Assembly: GCA_009841225.1 (NCBI GenBank)
Contig: VXMF01000018.1
Span: forward strand, 98,893 to 162,892
Source of the DNA: Terriglobia bacterium
GTDB lineage: Bacteria; Acidobacteriota; Terriglobia; Bryobacterales; UBA6623
Length of the DNA stretch: 64,000 nucleotides
Direction: 5' to 3'
The notes under the pieces are model-generated. The model ran no database searches, was not told the origin of the DNA, and saw only the letters and a program-made list of their open reading frames with translations. This document shows, one piece after another, positions 9,226 through 17,399 of the stretch. Made by a program: the position numbers and the translations under genes. Numbering within the stretch: the stretch's first letter is position 1; each line of letters begins with the position of its first letter.

Positions 9226-11343
9226 ATGCCGCTCTTTGCCCTGATTCCCGGCCTGCCGCTCGCCGCCTTCGTGATCCTGGCGCTGGGCGGCCGTCGCATC
9301 GGTGACGCCAGCCACCGGGTCGGGATTCCCGCAGTCGGCCTCTCATTCGCGCTCTCGATCGCGGCGCTGGCAGAGGTCGCCCGGAACGGAGCTCTCTCGA
9401 TCCCGCTGTACCGCTTCCTGGACGTGGGCGACCTTGTCGTCACGGTCGGCCTCTACGCCGACCAGCTCACCGTCCTGCTGCTCCCGCTCATCACGGGTGT
9501 CAGCTTCGTGGTCCATGTCTACTCGGCCCGCTACATGACCGGCGACCCGAGGTACCGAAAGTTCTTCGCGGTCATCGGCCTGTTCACGTTCGCCATGACG
9601 ATGCTGGTCATGAGCGACAACCTGCTGGTGACCTACATGTGCTGGGAGGTGATGGGAATCTGCTCCTATCTGCTGATCTCCCACTGGGCCCACAGGCGGG
9701 AAGCAGGCCAAGCGGCGACGAAGGCGTTTCTGGTCAACGCCATCGCCGATGTCGGCCTGGGCTTCGGCGTCGTGCTCACGTTCGCCACGTACGGGACTTT
9801 CAACATCCAAGAAATCCTTGCCCAAGCTCCCGCCATGCAAGGGCAGACCCTCGGCGCATTCGGGCTCGAAATCGAGCGGAACACCTTGATCGCGCTCTGC
9901 CTGCTAAGCGGGGCGATCGGCAAGTCGGCACAGGTGCCCATGCACGTATGGCTGCCCTACGCCATGGAGGCGCCAACGCCGGTCTCGGCGCTGATCCACG
10001 CTGCGACGATGGTGAACGCTGGGCCTTTCCTGCTCGCACGACTCAGCCCCCTGGTGTTGCTGGCCCCGTCGGCGATGGCGGCGATAGCGGTCGTCGGTGC
10101 GGTCACGGCCCTGTACGGCGCACTGGTCTCGCTCACCCAGTCGGACATCAAGAGGCTGCTGGCGTATTCGACGATCAGCCAGATCGGTTTCATGATCTTC
10201 GCGTGCGGGGTCGGCGCATTCGGAGCCGCCATCTTCCACCTCTTGGCGCACGGATTTCTCAAGGCATACCTGTTCCTCTCCACGGGCGATTCCCTGTGGG
10301 CGGCCGGGGGGCACGCGCACGGGGGCGCCAGCGCTCCTCCCAGCCGGATCCGGCCGCTTGCGGCGGGCTCCCTGCTGCTGGCGTGCTTGCCGCCGCTGAT
10401 CCTGTTCTCCGGGCCGTACGAGCAGCTCTGGAACGCCCAGCACGTCCCGTCGGCGCGAATCGCATTCTGGGTCGTGGCCCTCGCGGCGGTGTTCCTGACC
10501 GCGGTTTACGCGTTTCGCGGCGTCGTCTCCCTGTTCGGTGCCACAGTCGGCCGCTCCGTCCAGGCCTGGCCAAGCCTGTTCTCCGCCGCGCACCTGCCGG
10601 GCCTGGCCGTTTGCGGCATCGCGGTAACGGCACTGCTGGCCGGCGTGTGGTCAGCGTTCAGCGAATTCCTCCAGCCGGCCCTTGGCGCGCTCCCGGCCGA
10701 GACCGAGACCGCGGGCCTGACGGTTGCACTCGCAGTGTCGCTGGCAGTCGCCGTGCTGGGATGGTGCTTCGCGTACTATTGCCACCTGCGGCCCGCGGCG
10801 ATTCCCTTCGCGCGTCGCGAATGGGTCAAGACGGCGTACGTCTTGTTCCTGAACAAGCTCTACTTCGACGAGATCTACCGGGTGGTGGCCGTCAACCCGA
10901 CGCTGAGGATCTCGGGTTGGCTGCTGCACCAGCTTGAAGAGCGCATCATCAACCGGACCGTCCACGAAGTGGGGGCAGGGGTGCGGGAGGGCGCCCGGGT
11001 GCTCGAAGGGTCGGCGGAGAGCGGCGTGATCGACCCCGCGGTTACCGGGGTGGCTCGTCTCGTGACCGGCACCGCAGCTTGGCTGGAGAGGCTGGCCGAG
11101 TCGGGCCTGGTGACCCGCGGACCGAGGTTGGCCACGAACTTCCTTGTGCGGGTCTCGGGCTGGCTGTGGCGTGCTGTTGATCGGCCAGCGACGGGCGAAC
11201 CCATCGAGAGAGTCGGCGGGCTCGCGGACGATACCGGCGAGACACTGCAGCGGATCGGGCCCAGGACTTTGCGCCACCATCTGGTAATCATCGTGTGCTG
11301 GCTGTCGCTTGCGATCGGCCTCACGTACTTGCTGGCCAACTGA
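9226..11343 (+). CDS. NuoL/MrpA-N/DabB-like antiporter subunit
   Basis: A 705-residue polytopic protein. E141 in CWEVMGICSYLLISH, K233 in AIGKSAQVPMHVWLPYAMEA and the HGFLKAYLFLSTGDSLW segment match NuoL. In the helix-12 loop, where NuoL normally reads FFSKDE, residues 394-400 read FSGPYEQ, so the conserved Lys is missing. After about residue 530 comes the NuoL-like LNKLYFDEIY segment and a long amphipathic stretch ending in a final helix, resembling the lateral arm of NuoL. This is the best candidate for the DabB partner of DabA, but the operon also supplies MrpD and a NuoM-like subunit, so the direct partner is uncertain. Confidence 0.88.
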   Translation: MPLFALIPGLPLAAFVILALGGRRIGDASHRVGIPAVGLSFALSIAALAEVARNGALSIPLYRFLDVGDLVVTVGLYADQLTVLLLPLITGVSFVVHVYSARYMTGDPRYRKFFAVIGLFTFAMTMLVMSDNLLVTYMCWEVMGICSYLLISHWAHRREAGQAATKAFLVNAIADVGLGFGVVLTFATYGTFNIQEILAQAPAMQGQTLGAFGLEIERNTLIALCLLSGAIGKSAQVPMHVWLPYAMEAPTPVSALIHAATMVNAGPFLLARLSPLVLLAPSAMAAIAVVGAVTALYGALVSLTQSDIKRLLAYSTISQIGFMIFACGVGAFGAAIFHLLAHGFLKAYLFLSTGDSLWAAGGHAHGGASAPPSRIRPLAAGSLLLACLPPLILFSGPYEQLWNAQHVPSARIAFWVVALAAVFLTAVYAFRGVVSLFGATVGRSVQAWPSLFSAAHLPGLAVCGIAVTALLAGVWSAFSEFLQPALGALPAETETAGLTVALAVSLAVAVLGWCFAYYCHLRPAAIPFARREWVKTAYVLFLNKLYFDEIYRVVAVNPTLRISGWLLHQLEERIINRTVHEVGAGVREGARVLEGSAESGVIDPAVTGVARLVTGTAAWLERLAESGLVTRGPRLATNFLVRVSGWLWRAVDRPATGEPIERVGGLADDTGETLQRIGPRTLRHHLVIIVCWLSLAIGLTYLLAN

Positions 11344-11370
11344 CCGAGTAGCGATCGAAAAGGTGCCCCA

Positions 11371-12870
11371 ATGACATCACTCTTTACAGAACACCTGATC
11401 ACGTCGTTGATCACTGTTCCTTTCGCCGGAATCGTGGCCCTGCTGTTCGTTCGGGGCGATGTTTGGGTCCGTCGCGTCGCCATGGGGGTTTCCCTGCTCG
11501 CGCTCGGCCTGTCCGCGGCGCTGTGGTGGAGATTCGATCCGTCAATTGAGGGCATGCAGTTTGTCGAGCGAACCAGTTGGATGGAGAACTTCAACATCCA
11601 GTACGCGGTCGGCGTCGACGGCATCAGCCTGGTCCTGGTCATGCTCACCACGCTGCTCGGTCCGCTCTGCGTGCTCGCGTCATGGACCTCGATCGAAAGC
11701 AAGGTCAAGGCCTACATGATCCTAATCCTGCTGGTGGAGGGCGCGATGATCGTCGTCTTCACCGCGCTCGACCTGTTCCTGTTCTTCATGCTGTGGGAAG
11801 TCACGATGGTTCCCATGTACTTCATGATCATCCTGTGGGGCGGTCCGGGCCGGATCCAGGCGGGGATCAAGTTCGTGCTCTACAGCCTGACGGGCAGCCT
11901 GCTGCTGCTGGTTGCAATCCTCGGCCTGTACTTGCAAACCGGACGCTCTTTTGACATCCAGGCGATGGTGGGACACGCCATTCCCGAGGATGTCCAGATC
12001 TGGATCTTCGCGTTCCTATTCCTAGGGTTCGCCATCAAGCTGCCGATGGTTCCCTTCCACTCGTGGCTGCCTGACGCTCACTCGGAGGCCCCGACGGCCG
12101 GCAGCGTGATCCTAGCGGGGGTGCTGCTGAAGATGGGAGGCTACGGCTTCCTGCGGATCTGCCTTCCGATCCTGCCTGAAGCAGCCGCCGAGTTCGCCCC
12201 GTACATCCTCTGGCTCTCCATCGTCGGGATCATTTACGGCGGATGTCTCGCACTGGCCCAGTCCGACCTCAAGAAGCTGGTGGCGTACTCCTCGATTTCC
12301 CACATGGGATTCGTGACCCTGGGCATCTTCGCCTTCAACGAACAGGGCATCGAGGGCGCCGTGATCCAGATGTTCGCCCACGGTATGTCGACCGGGGCTC
12401 TGTTCCTTGCGATCGGCTTCCTTTACGACCGCACCCACACCCGGATGATCGCCGATTACGGGGGCCTGCAGAAGCCGATGCCACGATTTGTCGTCCTGCT
12501 GTCGATCTTCGCCATGGCATCGTTCGGATTACCCGGCATGGGGAACTTCACCGGCGAGTTCCTAGTGCTGCTGGGCACATCCTTCGGCGGGATGCTCAAG
12601 GTCCTGCTCGCGATGAGCGGGATCGTGCTGGCAGCCGCGTACATGCTCTGGATGCTGCAGCGCGTCGTGCTCGGCCAGCCGCGCACGTCCCTCGAATCTC
12701 TGCCGGACCTCAACGCGCGCGAGATTGCAACACTCGTGCCGCTGGTGGTCGGCGTCTTTGTGGTCGGGCTGATCCCCGCCACGCTGACGACGAAGCTGGA
12801 TTCGACCGTCAAGGGAATGCTCGACCGATCGCCTGCCATCGTCCAGAGCGCATCCGCGCCGGGAGAATGA
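11371..12870 (+). CDS. NuoM-like antiporter subunit
   Basis: A 499-residue, roughly 14-helix protein that is clearly NuoM-like: EVTMVPMYFMIILWGGPGRI with the helix-5 Glu, FAIKLPMVPFHSWLPDAHSE, VLLKMGGYGFLRICLPILPE, and the helix-12 GMGNFTGEFLVLLG, where NuoM uses Glu rather than Lys. NuoM proper belongs to complex I; here no complex I hydrophilic subunits are nearby, so it is probably a third antiporter module of the Mrp-type assembly. It lies 27 bp after the NuoL-like gene and is the last intact gene of the operon. Confidence 0.9.
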   Translation: MTSLFTEHLITSLITVPFAGIVALLFVRGDVWVRRVAMGVSLLALGLSAALWWRFDPSIEGMQFVERTSWMENFNIQYAVGVDGISLVLVMLTTLLGPLCVLASWTSIESKVKAYMILILLVEGAMIVVFTALDLFLFFMLWEVTMVPMYFMIILWGGPGRIQAGIKFVLYSLTGSLLLLVAILGLYLQTGRSFDIQAMVGHAIPEDVQIWIFAFLFLGFAIKLPMVPFHSWLPDAHSEAPTAGSVILAGVLLKMGGYGFLRICLPILPEAAAEFAPYILWLSIVGIIYGGCLALAQSDLKKLVAYSSISHMGFVTLGIFAFNEQGIEGAVIQMFAHGMSTGALFLAIGFLYDRTHTRMIADYGGLQKPMPRFVVLLSIFAMASFGLPGMGNFTGEFLVLLGTSFGGMLKVLLAMSGIVLAAAYMLWMLQRVVLGQPRTSLESLPDLNAREIATLVPLVVGVFVVGLIPATLTTKLDSTVKGMLDRSPAIVQSASAPGE

Positions 12871-13077
12871 ATCGGCCGGGGCGCCTTCCAGGTCTTCGCG
12901 CACACCTGTCCGGGGACGGATCGCTCCAGCGTCAGGCTGGCCGGCGCGACGCTGGCCTGTCGGCCCGGCGCCATGGAATGCAGCCCGCGCGAACCGGTGG
13001 GCGCCGGGGCTCTGCGGCCCATGACGGCGTTCCTAGAGCAGTTCGCGGATGAGGGTGAGCCCGCCCATGCCGCATAG
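12867..13077 (+). pseudogene. Frameshifted remnant of a small Cys-containing, Rieske/NifU-like protein
   Basis: An ATG at 12867 overlaps the NuoM stop as ATGA, like the other junctions in this operon, but its frame soon becomes unconvincing. The neighbouring frame from 12871 to the TAG at 13075-13077 has strongly GC-biased third positions, like real genes here, and reads VFAHTCPGTD, then TLACRPGAMEC, then GALRPM. This resembles a small Rieske or NifU-associated ferredoxin-like domain with some ligands lost. Removing one G from the run at 12878-12881 would join the ATG to this frame and give about 69 residues. It may be a decayed gene or a sequencing error; the family is uncertain. Confidence 0.35.
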
Positions 13078-13188
13078 TACAATCAAGATGGACCGGCAGC
13101 GCCTCCGCGAACTCGCCGAGCAGTCGCAGAATCTGGAACGCCCGCCGCAGGCGCATCGGACGATGCGCCAGCCCGCCGGAACCCCGCA
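13078..13188 (+). other. Leader region of ppiD with a -10-like box and a 35-codon open frame
   Basis: TACAAT at 13078-13083 fits a -10 box but has no good -35 partner. An ATG at 13088 opens a 35-codon frame (MDRQRLRELAEQ...) whose TAA at 13193-13195 overlaps the ppiD start, so it could couple translation. Nothing identifies it as a real peptide. Confidence 0.25.
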
Positions 13189-15135
13189 ATGCTAAAGCTA
13201 TTTCAAAACCAAGGGAAGATCCTGCGCTGGACCATGGGGATCATCCTTTTCCTAGTGGCTGGCTCCATGATCATCACGCTGGTGCCGAACGTGTTCGGCC
13301 CGGCCGGCCCGGGCGCCGCCGACATTCTCGCAGAGGTGGATGGCGTGGCGGTCACGACTGGCGACGTGGAGGTGGAACTCCGCCAGCACCGCGCAAACAA
13401 CGTCCCACCCGCGGCGATCTCGATGATCGCCAGCAACACGATCGATGCTCTGATCGCGGAGCGCGTCCTCTTTGCCGAGGCCGTGGAGCTCGGATTGGTC
13501 CCCACGGACGAAGAACTCGCGGTTTGGATCCGCGAACAGCTCCCGGACGTACTGTTCCCGGATGGCAAATACATCGGCGCGGACGCCTACCATCGCTTCG
13601 TTCGCCAGCAATTCCGCCGCACGGTGCCCGAGTTCGAGCAAGAGATCCTCTACAACATCGCCATTTCGCAGCACTTGCGGCAGCTGGTAACTGACGGCGT
13701 CAGCGTGACCGAGGACGAAGTCAAGCGGCGATTCCACGAGGAAAACGACAGCATCCGGATCGAATGGGCAGCGGTTGACGCGGCGGGCGTGCGCGGCGAG
13801 GTCGAAGCGAAGCCAGAGCAGTTGCGCGCCTACTTCGACGCCAACAAGCTGCGCTACCGGCATGCGGAGCGCCGACCGCTCAAGCTGATGACGATCGGCC
13901 CAGACGCGGCGGTCAGCGAGCACGAGATCGAGGATGCGGAGATCGATCTGCACTACTCGCAGAACCAATACCGCTTCGAGAATCCCGAGCGGGTCAAGGT
14001 GCGCCACATCCTGTTCATGACCATGGGCAAGTCCGACGCCGAAGCCGAACAAGCGCGCAAGGACGCCGAAGCGGTGCTCGAAGAGCTGCGCGGCGGAGGG
14101 AGTTTCGAGGAACTGGCCAAGGAGCACTCCGAGGATCCGGGCAACGCCGAGAACGGCGGCGACCTAGGCTGGGTCAGCCGGGGCATGATGGACCCGGCGT
14201 TCGAGGAGGCCGGCTTCGCGCTCCGGGAGACCGGGGAGATCACACAGTCCCCGGTCAAGTCGGAATTCGGCTACCACTTGATTCGGCTCGACGACCGCCA
14301 AGCGCCGAGCGTCAAACCGCTCAGCGAGGTGCGGGACGTGATCCGCGAAGACCTGCGCGCCGAACGCGCCCAGAGCGACCGCTACAGCCTGATGGAACGG
14401 GCCATGGCGGCCGCCGAACAGGCCGGCGCTGCCTTGGAGAACGCTGCTGGCGAGCTAGACCTGCCGTATCAGGCCTTCGAAGCTTTTAGCCGAGCGGACC
14501 TGCCCGGCCAGCTGCCCAAGGCCTCTGCCCTCGTCGAAGCCATCTTCGAACAGCCCGTCGGCCAAGTCTTCACCGTGGCCGAGGAGGACACTTTGTACAT
14601 CGGATTCGTGACCGAGTCCGTGCCCGCCCGCGATGCCGAGTACGAAGAGGTCAGCTCAACAGTCCGCGCCGACTATATCGACACCGAATCTGCCAACATC
14701 GCGCGGCAGCGGTCAGAGGATCTGGCGCAGGCTGCCAAGGACGCATCCGGGGACCTCACCGCCGCCGCACGGCGCGGCAGGCTGTCCATCACCACGACGG
14801 ACTGGATCAAGCGCGGCGGGGAGATCGAGGACTTGGGATCCATCAACGCGCTGGGAGAGGCGGCATTCACCATGACAGACGGCGAACTGCAAGGTCCCGT
14901 GGCCGTGGGCGATCGCTGGGTCGTCTTCCGCACGATCGGCATGCAGCCCGCCGACGAATCTGCGCTCGCCTCCGATGGCGATGCCCTGCGCCTAGCCATC
15001 CTCAACGAAAAGCGGACGATGGTCTTCGACTATTTCCGCAACCAAAAGGTTCGAGACTATAGCGAGCAGGGGCTGGTCGTGCGGTATGCCGACCGCATCC
15101 AGCAATACCTGCAGTCGATGCAGAACGTGATCTAG
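13189..15135 (+). CDS. ppiD: PpiD-like membrane-anchored peptidyl-prolyl isomerase/foldase
   Basis: A 648-residue protein with one N-terminal helix (WTMGIILFLVAGSMIITLV, about residues 15-33) anchoring it to the inner membrane. A SurA_N-like chaperone region follows to about residue 190, then a parvulin domain at about 268-366 (VRHILFMTMGKSDAEAEQA to EFGYHLIRLDD), then a second chaperone-like arm. This order and length are those of PpiD, which helps newly exported proteins fold at the Sec exit. The parvulin motif GGDLGWVSRGMMDPAFEEA is intact, so isomerase activity is plausible. Confidence 0.9.
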   Translation: MLKLFQNQGKILRWTMGIILFLVAGSMIITLVPNVFGPAGPGAADILAEVDGVAVTTGDVEVELRQHRANNVPPAAISMIASNTIDALIAERVLFAEAVELGLVPTDEELAVWIREQLPDVLFPDGKYIGADAYHRFVRQQFRRTVPEFEQEILYNIAISQHLRQLVTDGVSVTEDEVKRRFHEENDSIRIEWAAVDAAGVRGEVEAKPEQLRAYFDANKLRYRHAERRPLKLMTIGPDAAVSEHEIEDAEIDLHYSQNQYRFENPERVKVRHILFMTMGKSDAEAEQARKDAEAVLEELRGGGSFEELAKEHSEDPGNAENGGDLGWVSRGMMDPAFEEAGFALRETGEITQSPVKSEFGYHLIRLDDRQAPSVKPLSEVRDVIREDLRAERAQSDRYSLMERAMAAAEQAGAALENAAGELDLPYQAFEAFSRADLPGQLPKASALVEAIFEQPVGQVFTVAEEDTLYIGFVTESVPARDAEYEEVSSTVRADYIDTESANIARQRSEDLAQAAKDASGDLTAAARRGRLSITTTDWIKRGGEIEDLGSINALGEAAFTMTDGELQGPVAVGDRWVVFRTIGMQPADESALASDGDALRLAILNEKRTMVFDYFRNQKVRDYSEQGLVVRYADRIQQYLQSMQNVI

Positions 15136-15164
15136 ACTGGTCTCCAAGGCTAGGAAGTCCGACC

Positions 15165-16454
15165 ATGCGCATACAGAAGCTCGTCCCAGTCGTCCAGCGC
15201 TTTCCGAGCCGAGCTCTGGCAGATGTTTCGGCAGCCGTGCGGGAGGAAATGGAGGCGGCCGCTTGGACGCGGCAAGTTCCGGCAGGGAGCCGCATCGCGG
15301 TCGGGGTCGGCAGTCGCGGCATCAGCAATATGGACGTGATTGCCAAGGCGGCAGTGGAGTTCTGGAAGTCGCGCGGCGTGCAGCCGTTCATTGTGCCCGT
15401 GATGGGCAGCCACGGAGCGGCGACCGCCCAAGGCCAAGCGGACGTGCTGGCCCACTACGGAATTGATGAGTCCACGATGGGAGTGCCGATCGAGAGCTCG
15501 CTTGAGGTCGTCCGGGTGGGCACCACGCCGGAGGGAATCGAGGTCTCGATGGACCGCCGGGCGTTCGAGAGCGACGGCGTGATGCTTTGCGGCCGGGTCA
15601 AGTGGCACACCGACTTCGAGGGCTCCTTGGAGAGCGGCATTCACAAGATGATGGCGATCGGCCTCGGCAAGTGGGAAGGCGCCAAACGATATCACAGCTG
15701 GGCCTTGAAGATCGGCATGGGCCAAGTGATCCGCAGCGTCGGATCCGCGATGCTGGCCACGGGCAAGATGCTCGGCGGCCTAGCGATCTTGGAGGACGCC
15801 TACCACGACACTGCCGAGGTTCACGCGCTGGGCGCCGATGGCATGGCCGGGAGTGAGGAGGAATTGCTGCGCCGGGTCAAGGGTTGGAAGCCGAACCTCC
15901 CTGTCAAAGAAGTTGACCTGCTGATCTTGGACGAGATCGGCAAGGACATCAGCGGCGCGGGAATGGACACAAAGGTGGTCAATCGCGGCGGCGGGCACGG
16001 GCCCAACAATTGGCAGGGCGTGCCCACCGTGCATCGAATTTTCGTCCGCGACCTGTCAGGCAACACCTACGGAAACGCCATTGGAATGGGTCTGGCGGAC
16101 ATCGTGCACGACCGGCTCGTAAAGAAAGTCGACTTTCAGGCCACTTGGGTCAACGCTCTGACGTCCTCGGTCACATCGCCCGGTTTCACGCCGCTGCACT
16201 TCGCGACCGATCGCGAGTGCTTGGAGCGCGTGCTGCCGACGTGCGGCAAGCTCGACCCGGGGGCATGCTCGATTCTCTGGATTCGCAATACCCTGGATCT
16301 GTCCTACATGCTGGCCAGCGAGAACCTGCTGGAGGAACTGGCCGCCAACGATTCGATCTCCCTGGAGGGCGAGGCCGCCGCGCTGCCCTTCGACCCCTCG
16401 GGCGACTTGGTCAGCCCGTTCGAGGCGTCCGCGGCGCGCCACACGGCCGCGTGA
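15165..16454 (+). CDS. LarA-like protein (DUF2088, lactate racemase N-terminal fold)
   Basis: A 429-residue soluble protein. RIAVGVGSRGISN, FIVPVMGSHGAATAQGQADV and WHTDFEGSLESGIHKMMAIG resemble the N-terminal domain of LarA, where His and Lys residues hold the nickel-pincer nucleotide cofactor. GGHGPNNWQGVPTVHRIF and NAIGMGLADIVHDRLV lie in the second half. Many relatives are not lactate racemases, and no larB, larC or larE cofactor gene is visible here. It lies 29 bp after ppiD and 72 bp before uppP. Family likely; substrate unknown. Confidence 0.7.
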   Translation: MRIQKLVPVVQRFPSRALADVSAAVREEMEAAAWTRQVPAGSRIAVGVGSRGISNMDVIAKAAVEFWKSRGVQPFIVPVMGSHGAATAQGQADVLAHYGIDESTMGVPIESSLEVVRVGTTPEGIEVSMDRRAFESDGVMLCGRVKWHTDFEGSLESGIHKMMAIGLGKWEGAKRYHSWALKIGMGQVIRSVGSAMLATGKMLGGLAILEDAYHDTAEVHALGADGMAGSEEELLRRVKGWKPNLPVKEVDLLILDEIGKDISGAGMDTKVVNRGGGHGPNNWQGVPTVHRIFVRDLSGNTYGNAIGMGLADIVHDRLVKKVDFQATWVNALTSSVTSPGFTPLHFATDRECLERVLPTCGKLDPGACSILWIRNTLDLSYMLASENLLEELAANDSISLEGEAAALPFDPSGDLVSPFEASAARHTAA

Positions 16455-16526
16455 CTTCAAACTCGAGCAATTGAACGGCTGCAACAGTACGCCTATCGCG
16501 GGGAGCCAGCGCTAGGCCCGGTCCCA

Positions 16527-17399
16527 ATGGACATCTTGCAAGCGGTCGTACTGGCCCTGGTGCAGGCCTTCACCGAATTCCTGCCGATCAGCAGCTCGGC
16601 CCACTTGATCTTGATCCGCTGGCTGCTCGGGTGGCAGGACCCGGGCCTGTTCTTCGACGTGGCGCTGCACTTCGGCACTCTGCTCGCTCTGGCTGCATAC
16701 TTCGCACGCACTTGGGTGCGAATCCTCGGGCTGGCGGCGGGCAGGGAGGTGCTCCGCCCTGACGCCGGCGACCCCGACTTCGACCTCTACCAGAATCCTC
16801 GCTTGCTGTGGTACTTGGCGGCAGCGACGGTGCCGGCGGGGCTGGCCGGCCTGCTCTGGCAGGATCTGATCGAAGCGAGGCTGCGCAGTCCTGTCGTGGT
16901 CGCGTTCATGCTAATCGCCGTGGGATGCGTTATCTGGTGGGCGGACCGCCGGTCCGTCCCTCGCAGCGATCTGGGCTCGCTTCCGTTCCGTGCTGTCATG
17001 TTGCTCGGCTGCGCGCAGGCAATCGCGCTGATACCGGGTACTTCGCGCTCGGGCATCACCATCGCAGCCGGATTGCTGCTCGGCCTGCAGCGCCAGGCGG
17101 CCGCACGGTTTTCTTTCCTGCTGGCTATGCCTGTAGTGCTGGGGGCATCACTGAAGACAGGGCTGGAAACCCTTGCGGGCAGCGAGACCATAGCGGTCGC
17201 CTACGGCCCGCTAGGCGTGGGGGTGGCGGTGAGCGCAGTGGCGGGCTACGGCGTGATCGCCGGATTCCTCCGCTTCCTCCAGCGCGCAACCTTGGCACCG
17301 TTCGTTTACTATCGCGTGGCATTTGGGATAATCGTGCTAGTTCTTGCCAGTACCTCCGGGCTCCAAGAATCTCTGGCCGCGATCGGGCAAGACGGATGA
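16527..17399 (+). CDS. uppP: Undecaprenyl-diphosphatase (UppP/BacA)
   Basis: A 290-residue, multi-helix inner-membrane enzyme that dephosphorylates undecaprenyl diphosphate so that the lipid carrier can be reused for peptidoglycan and other glycans. Both signatures are intact: LVQAFTEFLPISSSAHLILI, with E17 and the Ser run, and ALIPGTSRSGITIAAGLLLG, with the catalytic Arg. It typically also confers bacitracin tolerance. Its TGA overlaps the ftsK ATG (ATGA), an unusual cell-wall/division pairing. Confidence 0.96.
   Translation: MDILQAVVLALVQAFTEFLPISSSAHLILIRWLLGWQDPGLFFDVALHFGTLLALAAYFARTWVRILGLAAGREVLRPDAGDPDFDLYQNPRLLWYLAAATVPAGLAGLLWQDLIEARLRSPVVVAFMLIAVGCVIWWADRRSVPRSDLGSLPFRAVMLLGCAQAIALIPGTSRSGITIAAGLLLGLQRQAAARFSFLLAMPVVLGASLKTGLETLAGSETIAVAYGPLGVGVAVSAVAGYGVIAGFLRFLQRATLAPFVYYRVAFGIIVLVLASTSGLQESLAAIGQDG

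Noticed and set aside
5318..12870. Respiratory complex I (nuo) operon
   Set aside because: NuoL-, NuoM-, NuoN- and NuoK-like genes are present, but NuoB, C, D, H, I and other hydrophilic subunits are absent while MrpB, E, F and G are present.
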